Positions 18,158 to 26,321 of a stretch of DNA of 37,486 nucleotides are shown one piece after another. Position 1 is the first letter of the stretch; each line of letters begins with the position of its first letter. The notes under the pieces were generated by a model. It was given only the letters and a program-made list of their open reading frames with translations, did not search any database and had not been told where the DNA came from. This DNA is from a bacterium (GTDB lineage: Bacteria > Bacillota > Clostridia > Lachnospirales > Lachnospiraceae), in NCBI GenBank assembly GCA_029227655.1, contig JAQYAI010000164.1, positions 1 to 37,486 on the forward strand, in the 5' to 3' direction. The translations under genes and the position numbers were made by a program.

Positions 18158-19273
18158 CTAGATTTCCCACGCAAATCCGTTCCAGTTCCGTTTTCCTGTA
18201 TACTCTTTTAATTCTTCTTCTCCATTCAACACACGAATTGCTCCTGCCGCCATTGCTTCCATCTCAAATTCGCCCGGATAAGCCGTAACTGGTGCAATGA
18301 AAGAACAGGTTTCTGTAATCTGCTGAACAAGATCTTTACTGTGTACCATTCCCCCGCCAAGCAGGATGCCGTCTACTTCTCCATGGAGCACTGCTGCCAT
18401 AGCCCCAATGCATTTTTCAATCTGGTAAATCATAGTGTTCCATACCATTTTTGCATAATTATCCCCTTGCTCTGCCCGCTTTGTCAGCTCAATCGCATCG
18501 GAAATTCCCACATGGCTTACGAAACCGCCTGATTTTGTGCAGAGTCCTCTTACTTCGTCTACACCAAGATTATGTTCCTTCATGTAAGCAAGAAGATCAT
18601 TTACAGACACACTTCCACATCTTGTTGGTGCCATAGGGCCTTCTCCACCCACGATATCATATCCGTCTACCATCTTTCCTCTTCTGTGTGCAGATACAGA
18701 GATTCCGCCGCCGATATGGCAGACAACATAATTGGCTTCTTCATATTTCTTATGTAACACATTTTTGCTGTGTCTGATTGCTGTTTCTTTTAAGTTCAGT
18801 GCATGTAAATGAATAATTCGATTGACACCTTTGATTCCTGTCATTCGTGCAAGATCCTGAAGTTCATCTACATCCGGTGGATTTACCACCATCGCCTGGG
18901 CACCATATTTGTTTGCAAATTCAGCTGCAAGCTGAGAGCCAAGGGCCGCCGGATGAACAACTCCATTGGCACAGTTCTTCGCATGATCCAGCATCAGTTC
19001 TGTCACTTTGTAGGTTCCACCTTCCATTGCAAGAAGGCCTCCACCCCTTCCTACAAAAACATCTATATCATTTAAGGAAATATTGGCCTGTTCCAGCAGC
19101 TCCAAAATCATGTTTCTACGGTATGGAAGCTGATCGGAAATGGTATCGAATTTCGCCAGTTCACTTGCGTCATGTGCTACATTTTTAGAATACAGGCATT
19201 CTTCGCCTTCAAACAAAGCAATTTTTGTAGAAGTCGAACCTGGATTGATCGTCAAAACTTTGTATTGTCTCAT
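18158..19273 (-). CDS. buk: Butyrate kinase family
   Basis: KVLTINPGSTSTKIALFEGE, HIGGGISVSAHRRGKMVD, GILLGGGMVHS; ORF open to 19336. Confidence 0.92.
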   Translation of the reverse strand: MRQYKVLTINPGSTSTKIALFEGEECLYSKNVAHDASELAKFDTISDQLPYRRNMILELLEQANISLNDIDVFVGRGGGLLAMEGGTYKVTELMLDHAKNCANGVVHPAALGSQLAAEFANKYGAQAMVVNPPDVDELQDLARMTGIKGVNRIIHLHALNLKETAIRHSKNVLHKKYEEANYVVCHIGGGISVSAHRRGKMVDGYDIVGGEGPMAPTRCGSVSVNDLLAYMKEHNLGVDEVRGLCTKSGGFVSHVGISDAIELTKRAEQGDNYAKMVWNTMIYQIEKCIGAMAAVLHGEVDGILLGGGMVHSKDLVQQITETCSFIAPVTAYPGEFEMEAMAAGAIRVLNGEEELKEYTGKRNWNGFAWEI

Positions 19274-19343
19274 TTTTTCTCCTTTATATGGCAAAATCCT
19301 CAAAATAGTCGATATTCTATTCTGAGGATTCTGCAATTCGTTT

Positions 19344-20345
19344 TTATTTTCCTGCTGCTGCTCTTACGGCACTGATCACAATATTTCCTTTGAGTTCAGT
19401 AACCGGAGCACTTCTTGAGCAATCGCATACAACTTTATTAAAGCCCTGAAGCATTGGACCATATGCGTCTGCATGTCCGAACTGCTGGATTAATTTTACT
19501 CCTACATTTCCAACATTTAAGTCTGGCCAGATTACGATATTGGCTTTTCCTGCAACCTTGCTTTCACGATTTACTTTTTTCTTCGCAATCGCTGGTGAAA
19601 TCGCTGCATCAAACTGGAACTCCCCATCGATTGCCAGATCCGGGCGCTGTTCGTTCGCAATTTTGACAGCCTCAACTACTTTATCGATGAGTTCTCCCTG
19701 ACCACTTCCCAGTGTAGAATAACATACCATTGCGCAGCGTGGTTCCCACGAAAGCAATGACTGCACTGTATCACATGCTGAGATTGCAATACTTGCAAGC
19801 TGTTCGGCATTTGGGTTGGTACAAACAGCACTATCTCCTACTGCAAGAAGGCTTCCTTCGCTTCCTTCAAATCCTGGGATATCGCATAATCCAATGCTTG
19901 AAATCGTACTGATTCCCGGTTTCAGTCCAATGATCATCTGACCTGCAAGAAGTACATCTCCAGTTGTATTGTCGATTCCCGCAAAGGTTACGTCTACTTC
20001 ATCAACAGCCTGCATGACCATAGCGTAGTATAATGGATTTGCCATACGACGGTTCAGTGCTTTTTCTTTTAAAATGGTATGCGGTAAAGCTACATACTTT
20101 TTAATCACTTTATTTTTGTATTCCGGTTCTTCAATATCAACAATTTCAAAAACCTGTTCTTCGTAGCCTCTTTTGGCAATTGCTTTTTTGATTTCTTCTG
20201 CACATCCCACAAGTACCGGAATAATATAACCGTCTTTTCCAGTCTCATACGCGGCCTGCATCATTTTCTCATTTAATGCTTCCGGAAAAGCCACTTTCTG
20301 AGGATGCAATTTTGCTTTCTCATAAATCTGTTCAAGTAATTCCAT
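19344..20345 (-). CDS. Phosphate acyltransferase (Pta/Ptb family)
   Basis: KVAFPEALNEKMMQAAYE, NIVIWPDLNVGNVGVKLIQQFGHADAYGPMLQGFNKVVCDCSRSAPV. Confidence 0.9.
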   Translation of the reverse strand: MELLEQIYEKAKLHPQKVAFPEALNEKMMQAAYETGKDGYIIPVLVGCAEEIKKAIAKRGYEEQVFEIVDIEEPEYKNKVIKKYVALPHTILKEKALNRRMANPLYYAMVMQAVDEVDVTFAGIDNTTGDVLLAGQMIIGLKPGISTISSIGLCDIPGFEGSEGSLLAVGDSAVCTNPNAEQLASIAISACDTVQSLLSWEPRCAMVCYSTLGSGQGELIDKVVEAVKIANEQRPDLAIDGEFQFDAAISPAIAKKKVNRESKVAGKANIVIWPDLNVGNVGVKLIQQFGHADAYGPMLQGFNKVVCDCSRSAPVTELKGNIVISAVRAAAGK

Positions 20346-20369
20346 TGTATTTTCCTCCCGGACGGACTC

Positions 20370-20609
20370 TTACATTTCTTCTTCGATAAGATTGATCAAA
20401 TCTCCAACGGTTGCACATGCACTTGCATCAGCGAGCATAAGTGCTACATCTAATTCATTTTCAATTTCAGATACAAGAGCTACCATCTGAACAGATGCTC
20501 CGCTTAAGTCTTCTTTGAAGGATGTGGCAATTGTCAGTTCATTTACATCTTTCTTGTAAGACATAGCCACCATGTTAAGTACCTGTGTTTCTAATTCTTT
20601 TCTATCCAT
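20370..20609 (-). CDS. Acyl carrier protein, atypical attachment motif
   Basis: 79 aa; FKEDLSGASVQMVALVSEIENELDVAL aligns with the ACP helix II region; Ser39 present with ASV in place of DSL. Confidence 0.8.
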   Translation of the reverse strand: MDRKELETQVLNMVAMSYKKDVNELTIATSFKEDLSGASVQMVALVSEIENELDVALMLADASACATVGDLINLIEEEM

Positions 20610-20628
20610 TTTTATATCTCCTCTTCTT

Positions 20629-20835
20629 TTACTGATTTTTTTCCATTTTTTTCATGAAAATGACTAATGTAATAACAGAAGTCAGTGCTGCACTAAGCGC
20701 TCCGTCAATTCCGGATGCCATTGCGTTAGCAACTGCATTCGTTGGAAGCGGCAGGATAAAATATCCTAAAAGTGCCGGGACAATAAAGCTCAGAATAATT
20801 CCCGGAAGGGATTCTTTCAATGCACGAATAACCAT
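20629..20835 (-). CDS. Small two-TM membrane protein
   Basis: 68 aa ORF between the ACP and DUF35 genes with tight spacing; two hydrophobic segments. Confidence 0.7.
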   Translation of the reverse strand: MVIRALKESLPGIILSFIVPALLGYFILPLPTNAVANAMASGIDGALSAALTSVITLVIFMKKMEKNQ

Positions 20836-20861
20836 AATTCTTTCTCCTCTTTTGCAGATAT

Positions 20862-21275
20862 TTATTCTTCATCCAAATCGAATACAACGGTTTTGAATCC
20901 GCCTTCTCTCTGGAAAATAGATGCATGGCAATTCAGTGGCAGTTTTTCGGTCAGCTCTGCTCTGTTTTTCTTACTGATTCCGCGTACGACTGCATTTAAG
21001 CGTGTGCCTTCTTCCAATTCTACTTCACCATAAGCAAATTTCCCCAAATTCTTATATTCTGGTTTTGAAGAAAGAGCTGCCGGAAGTACGATGGAATGTA
21101 ATTTTGCCTTACCGCTGATTTCATACCATTCTGTCTCGTAATTTCCACATTCATTGCACGCATATACAGGTGGAAATTCTACGTTCCCGCATTCTGGACA
21201 TTTACGTCCTAATATTTTTCCTTCTTCCAGACCTTCATAAAATCTCTCTACTACTTTTTCTAATTTGATAGCCAT
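20862..21275 (-). CDS. Zn-ribbon OB-fold protein (DUF35 family)
   Basis: GRKCPECGNVEFPPVYACNECGNYETEW CxxC-CxxC rubredoxin-like knuckle then OB-fold. Confidence 0.92.
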   Translation of the reverse strand: MAIKLEKVVERFYEGLEEGKILGRKCPECGNVEFPPVYACNECGNYETEWYEISGKAKLHSIVLPAALSSKPEYKNLGKFAYGEVELEEGTRLNAVVRGISKKNRAELTEKLPLNCHASIFQREGGFKTVVFDLDEE

Positions 21276-21289
21276 CGTTTATGATCCTC

Positions 21290-22603
21290 CTATTCTTCAT
21301 CCAATGTACGAACAATAATCGCTGCAACATTCTGTGCCCCGCCATAACCTCTGAGCATTGTTGTTTTTGGTGTGAATTTGACCTGATGTTCTCCGCATTC
21401 TCCCCACATCTGTTTGCAGGCTTCATACATATCAGCAAGTCCTGAAGCAGCATGCGCATGTCCGAAAGAGGTTCTTCCTCCGTTTGTATTGATTGGCTTA
21501 TCTCCATCCCACGCAGTACGTCCGTCACAGATATATTTCCATCCTTCTCCATATGGAAGGTATCCTGCGATTTCTGCTGACACAAGATGAGAGGTAATAA
21601 TAAAGTCATTTGAATAAAATAAGTCAAGATCCTCTCCTGACAATCCAGTTAATTCATATACCTGGCGAACCGCTTCTTCTGTTGCACGAACTTCAAAATG
21701 AGGAGTTGTTGCTTCACAGGCTGCACTTCCGATTCCAAGCACTTCGATTGGTTTGTGCTTCAGGTTCTTTGCAATTTCCGGAATCTTTTCCGTTGCACAT
21801 ACGATGACTGCTGCTGCACCGTCACATTTTAATTCCAGACCGCCTGCGCGGAGGAAATCTCCCATTTTCGGATTGTATGGAGAATTCATGTATTCCTCCA
21901 GTGTCATTCCAGCTTCTTCTGCAAGAGATTCATAAGTTCTTCTTTCGATAGCAAGTGGATTTACCGATGCATTCTTTCTGTTGTTAATACACATCCAGTT
22001 CAATGTATTGTTCATATCTTCTGCTGAGATATGGCGTGTGCGAACGTACCATTCTGCTGCATCATCGTAAATCAGTTCCTGTCCTGCCATCAGACTTCTT
22101 GTATATGTACGATCGTACAACCATGCTGTAGTCTTTAAGAATTTTTCCATGGTCATCTTATCGCGTTTGTACGGATGCTTCGGCGATTCTACATTGTCTG
22201 CCGGAGCCGGTGTGCTGTCACCAAATTCAACTGCACCTGTAAGTACACAGTCATATTTTCCTGATGCTACCGCATTTACTGCCTGTTCAATTGCAAGATA
22301 TCCGGTACAACATGCTTCTGAATGGTGAATAGAACCTTTTCCTTTCATACCAAACCAGTTTGCGATCTGTACATTTGGTGTTAAATAATTTGATCCATTT
22401 AACGGGCTTGCACATCCATGGAAATAAAAATCAACATCTTTCGGATTTACTCCTGCATCTTCCATCGCTTTTAATGCTGCATATCCGAACATTTCACCTT
22501 CTGTCAGTCCGTTTGTCTCCGGATTGTCTACCGTGTACATAAATGGTGTACATCCAACACCAATAATGGATACGCTTCTGCTGTACTTTCCTAAACTATT
22601 CAT
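21290..22603 (-). CDS. Thiolase family protein (SCP2/SCP-x-like)
   Basis: 437 aa; HHSEACCTGYLAIEQAV (catalytic Cys region), NTNGGRTSFGHAHAASGLADMYEA (C-terminal His motif); pairs with DUF35. Confidence 0.9.
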   Translation of the reverse strand: MNSLGKYSRSVSIIGVGCTPFMYTVDNPETNGLTEGEMFGYAALKAMEDAGVNPKDVDFYFHGCASPLNGSNYLTPNVQIANWFGMKGKGSIHHSEACCTGYLAIEQAVNAVASGKYDCVLTGAVEFGDSTPAPADNVESPKHPYKRDKMTMEKFLKTTAWLYDRTYTRSLMAGQELIYDDAAEWYVRTRHISAEDMNNTLNWMCINNRKNASVNPLAIERRTYESLAEEAGMTLEEYMNSPYNPKMGDFLRAGGLELKCDGAAAVIVCATEKIPEIAKNLKHKPIEVLGIGSAACEATTPHFEVRATEEAVRQVYELTGLSGEDLDLFYSNDFIITSHLVSAEIAGYLPYGEGWKYICDGRTAWDGDKPINTNGGRTSFGHAHAASGLADMYEACKQMWGECGEHQVKFTPKTTMLRGYGGAQNVAAIIVRTLDEE

Positions 22604-22699
22604 CTTTTACATCCTTTCTTGTTTTATTCTTGGTTTGCCTTTACGTTTCTGCACTTAGTATATATAATGAAATCACCAGAATCATCGTGTGTGAGACTG

Positions 22700-22743
22700 A
22701 TTATAGCGCTATATTTTCCCTGTTTTTTGTGCGATCGCACAAA
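22700..22743 (-). promoter_or_regulatory. Candidate regulatory region of the thiolase operon: palindrome plus -10
   Basis: Perfect palindrome TTTGTGCGATCGCACAAA (22726-22743); minus-strand TATAAT at 22700-22705; second palindrome TATAGCGCTATA (22702-22713). Confidence 0.6.
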
Positions 22744-22773
22744 GGGGTTTCTGTACCGATTGGAGGATATTTT

Positions 22774-24321
22774 ATGGAATACCAACTACTGTTGGAGAAG
22801 ATAAAAAGAAAGGCTCCTTTTTATGAGCTTCATGGAAATCAAAATTTGAATTGTAATCTAGTAGACATTCGGATCACTACCCAGCAGCAGGTCCGCTTCA
22901 AAGAATCTACTTTATATTTAAGTACCACAAGCCAGCTTCCTGACTGTACCATCACAGATTCCTTTACGGTATTCTGTTATGGAGAAGCTGTGGACTTCTC
23001 ATGTTATGATGATGCCACATTTTGCATCACTTACTTTGGTTCTGAAATTTCACAGGCAGATTTATTTAATATGGTAATTGAGAATCTCAGGGAAACCCCT
23101 CAAGTCTCCATTGGAATGCACCTTCTTATGAACGCTTTATTTTCTGGAAAAGGACTTCAGCATCTGGTAGATACCGCTGCAGATGTATTTGACAATCCCG
23201 TATATGTCATCGATCTGCAGCATAAATACCTGGCTATTTCGTCCGGCATATTCCCGGATAACGCCTTTTTCAAAAAGGAACAAGAATCTCCTTATATCCG
23301 CGAAGAAGGTGTTTTATACATACGGAAGAACCGCATTGATGAAAAGGTCCGGAAAAGTGTGCTTCCTATCTATTTTTTCAATGAAATTGCCGGGCATGGC
23401 ACGTTGATCAGTTCCATTACAATTGATGGAATTGAAGTCGGTCATATCATGATACAGGAATCAGAGCACAAATTTAAAGAGACGGATGCGGAACTGCTTT
23501 TTAATTTTTCAAGGCTCGTATCCATGGAGCTCCAAAAAAGTCCTGTATTTCATGATAATAAGGGAATTATGTATTCTTACTTTCTGGCAGATCTTTTGAA
23601 GAACCCGGATTCCAATACAGCTACCATAAAAAAGAGGATGGAGACTCTCGGATTCAAGTTAAAATCCAATCTTTATATTATGGCCATTCCATCCTCCAGT
23701 TATCATACTTCTCCCCTTCGTCTGGAAGTAATTTTACAGAGTATCAAATATATCCTTCCGGAGAGTCTCTATGTGATTTATGAAAACTCGATCGTTTTTC
23801 TTATCGCAAAGGATGAATATCAGACATTTTCACAGTACGAACAGGAACGGTTGACAAGCTTTTTAGAATCGAATGGACTGAAGGCCGGAATCAGCAACTT
23901 CTTCAAAGAACTGAAGGAAGCACCTCGTTTTTATAAACAAGCATTAGACGCAGTAAAATTGGGTGTACACATGAAAGAAGATCTTCCGATTTATTTCTAT
24001 AAGGATTATTATATCTATCATATGCTAAGCACGCTGGAAAAGGATGGAAATGAACTCCGTTACCTTATCCATCCAGGCCTCATGCAGCTCTATCTGTATG
24101 ATCAGGAAAAAGAAACCGAGCTGATCCACACATTGCAGGAATACCTGAAATGTCCGGGCTATTCTTCCATGGTTGCCGAGAACCTGCATATTCACAAAAA
24201 TACATTTCTCTATCGTATGAAGAAGATTAAAGAGATTACCTCCTGTGAATTTGTCACAGGTGAAGATTATATGGCTTTTAATTTTTCTTTTAAGATCATG
24301 TCCTATCTTCATATGATGTGA
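22774..24321 (+). CDS. PucR-type transcriptional regulator (C-terminal HTH)
   Basis: GGAGG RBS before ATG 22774; C-terminal LIHTLQEYLKCPGYSSMVAENLHIHKNTFLYRMKKIKEI PucR HTH; longer ORF to 22630 rejected because it spans the palindrome and lacks an RBS. Confidence 0.9.
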   Translation: MEYQLLLEKIKRKAPFYELHGNQNLNCNLVDIRITTQQQVRFKESTLYLSTTSQLPDCTITDSFTVFCYGEAVDFSCYDDATFCITYFGSEISQADLFNMVIENLRETPQVSIGMHLLMNALFSGKGLQHLVDTAADVFDNPVYVIDLQHKYLAISSGIFPDNAFFKKEQESPYIREEGVLYIRKNRIDEKVRKSVLPIYFFNEIAGHGTLISSITIDGIEVGHIMIQESEHKFKETDAELLFNFSRLVSMELQKSPVFHDNKGIMYSYFLADLLKNPDSNTATIKKRMETLGFKLKSNLYIMAIPSSSYHTSPLRLEVILQSIKYILPESLYVIYENSIVFLIAKDEYQTFSQYEQERLTSFLESNGLKAGISNFFKELKEAPRFYKQALDAVKLGVHMKEDLPIYFYKDYYIYHMLSTLEKDGNELRYLIHPGLMQLYLYDQEKETELIHTLQEYLKCPGYSSMVAENLHIHKNTFLYRMKKIKEITSCEFVTGEDYMAFNFSFKIMSYLHMM

Positions 24322-24341
24322 GGTTTTCACCTATAGAAAAC

Positions 24342-24386
24342 GGGGCTGTTGCAAAAGTAGATGAATCTACCGTGAGCAACAGTTCC
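24342..24386 (+). terminator. Compound hairpin downstream of pucR
   Basis: GGGGCTGTTGC (24342-24352) pairs with GCAACAGTTCC (24376-24386, two G-U); inner GTAGAT-GA-ATCTAC. Confidence 0.6.
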
Positions 24387-24720
24387 TTCTTTGTACTTGG
24401 TGGGAAGCCGAGTGTCTATGCGGGATATTCTTGTCACCAGCGACCTTTGATTTCGGCTAGAGTATCTATGGCAGAAAAGTATCTTGTCAGCCACCCTATT
24501 TTTCCTCAAAAGTCTCTATGTAGAAAAATCACTTCCCAAGCTACTCGCTTTTTTTATCCAAGTGTCTATATTAAAAAAAATAAGTATCATGTACTCAGAT
24601 TCATTCTCTTGGGTTCCTATAGAGAAAAAAGTTTGTTCCAGATACTGGAATCCAGGCAGACAGAACAAAAATCATAAAAAGCGGGTACCTAGAGAAAAAA
24701 TTATTCTGTATGGGTACTCT
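24361..24720. repeat. Degenerate ~50-bp-register repeat array
   Basis: AGTnTCTATG-type box begins at 24411, 24461, 24511, 24561 (exact 50 bp); related boxes at 24361, 24611 and 24681; second box (GnnAC[CT]C-like) about 30 bp into each unit. Confidence 0.6.
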
Positions 24721-24761
24721 TGGGAATAAATTTTCACTTAAAGTGCTAAAAAGAGCCGTAC

Positions 24762-24825
24762 AAAATAAAGCGAGGGCATCGCTCCATCATCTAATTTGAT
24801 GATTTTGCGACACCCTCGTTATTTT
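24762..24825. terminator. Bidirectional terminator-like hairpin between convergent genes
   Basis: AAAATAA..CGAGGG..TCGC pairs with GCGA..CCCTCG..TTATTTT; inner ATCATC/GATGAT. Confidence 0.7.
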
Positions 24826-24849
24826 CATTACTATCACGCTGCTTCCATA

Positions 24850-25515
24850 TTATAATCTTTGGAAAATTTTCATCCGCCCTGTTATGTAATAGCAGATTTC
24901 TGCCAGCAGAACACCACCGATCACATCCACAATGACATGCTGTTTGGTCGTTAGTGTAGAAATAAACACTGCAATCGCCATCACACAGGATGCTGCCTGA
25001 TACCATACTGGTATATTCTCCTTCTTCCTTACCCCAATAAAGCAGAACCAGCTTACCAGACAATGAATCGAAGGGAACAGATTGCTGGCTGAATCGATGT
25101 GATACACCAACCGCATGATTTCCTCCCAAATGGTATGCCCTGAGATCTCCGGACGTACGTTAGTCGTCGGAATCACCAGAAAGCAGACCAGACACACCGC
25201 TTTTGCCAGAATGTCTGCAAATAAAAAGCGATACGCAGAGCTCTTGTCCTGTCTTGCACAAAGAATATAATTTACAATCCAGAACAGATAACATAGCAAA
25301 TAAATACTCACTGTCCATGGAACAAATGGAATCTTTTGATCAATACCTAATTCAAAATTATAATGTGTCCAATTCTTTGTAAGGAACATTGCCCCACTAT
25401 AGACCAGCTGATTCCATACCACCACCAAAATCAATGGAAATACAGAATACTCTGGAATAAATCGAAATTTTTTCTTTTCTATCATATCTCTCCTAACTTT
25501 TCTTTTTCTCACCAA
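24850..25515 (-). CDS. PAP2-family phosphatase
   Basis: SNLFPSIHCLVSWFCFIG and TTKQHVIVDVIGGVLLAE motifs. Confidence 0.9.
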   Translation of the reverse strand: MVRKRKVRRDMIEKKKFRFIPEYSVFPLILVVVWNQLVYSGAMFLTKNWTHYNFELGIDQKIPFVPWTVSIYLLCYLFWIVNYILCARQDKSSAYRFLFADILAKAVCLVCFLVIPTTNVRPEISGHTIWEEIMRLVYHIDSASNLFPSIHCLVSWFCFIGVRKKENIPVWYQAASCVMAIAVFISTLTTKQHVIVDVIGGVLLAEICYYITGRMKIFQRL

Positions 25516-26317
25516 TCCACATTCCCTGCTTCACCCGGAACTCCTTGCCCTCTGCCAGCCTCTTTCTGATCTGAGAACGCAGACAGATACAGTCCTTCTG
25601 AAACAATAGAACGATGGTAGAGCCAGCCAATTCGAAATGTCCCTTTTCCATGCCTCGAAAAAAACGTCCGTTTTCATTTTCGTTGACAATACCACCTACA
25701 ACAAACGCGCCTACTTCTGTTTGAATCACTGGTCCAAAATGTTCTGTTTGAAGTAACGTCCATACACGGCGGTTCAGCGTGTAGACCGGATATGTATCAC
25801 AGGCGATCGGCTGAACACTGTGAAGCATTCCCGGAATATAATGGTCGACTCCCTGATAACCGTCGTCAATATAAGAATAATGATGATAATCCGAAGCGCA
25901 AAGACGGAAGATCAGGCAGTCTCCATCGTAAAACTGCTTTGCCAGTTCCTTGTCCTGTATCAAATCTTCTAACTTATAATGCGACCCTTTTATACGAAAA
26001 CTACTGTCCTCTTCAATCGGGAACGCACTTAACCAGCCATCGCAGGGACTAATCAAATGCCCCGGATTCAAATCCATTTCTACCGGCTCCCGCTCTCTCA
26101 CAAAGAACTCTCGAAAGGTCCGATATTTCTGCCCCTGAAAATCTTTCATAGAAATCTTATTCATTTTAATATACAAAGGAATCACCGGTTTTGATAATGG
26201 AGACCACAGAAATTTTACAATCAGTCCATCTATTTTACTCTTAAGCATCAATTCCAAAAGGGCACGTCCTGCTCTCGTTCCATACAAAAACCGGACTGCA
26301 AAATTATTTTTCTTCAT
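25493..26317 (-). CDS. psd: Phosphatidylserine decarboxylase
   Basis: FREFFVRERE, LISPCDGWLSAFP, HFELAGSTIVLLFQ (GST cleavage-site region). Confidence 0.93.
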   Translation of the reverse strand: MKKNNFAVRFLYGTRAGRALLELMLKSKIDGLIVKFLWSPLSKPVIPLYIKMNKISMKDFQGQKYRTFREFFVREREPVEMDLNPGHLISPCDGWLSAFPIEEDSSFRIKGSHYKLEDLIQDKELAKQFYDGDCLIFRLCASDYHHYSYIDDGYQGVDHYIPGMLHSVQPIACDTYPVYTLNRRVWTLLQTEHFGPVIQTEVGAFVVGGIVNENENGRFFRGMEKGHFELAGSTIVLLFQKDCICLRSQIRKRLAEGKEFRVKQGMWIGEKKKS

Positions 26318-26321
26318 CTTG

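Noticed and set aside
15514-22603. Known phloroglucinol or standard butyrate-synthesis operon
   Set aside because: No reductase, crotonase, acyl-CoA dehydrogenase, HBD or Etf genes; only Pta/Ptb and Buk overlap with the butyrate pathway.
22630-22773. N-terminal extension of the PucR ORF
   Set aside because: Spans the 18-bp palindrome and promoter region, lacks an RBS, and ATG 22774 has GGAGG at proper spacing.
24361-24720. CRISPR array
   Set aside because: The conserved box is only about 10-17 bp and degenerate, the remainder carries its own weak conservation, and no cas genes are present in the window.
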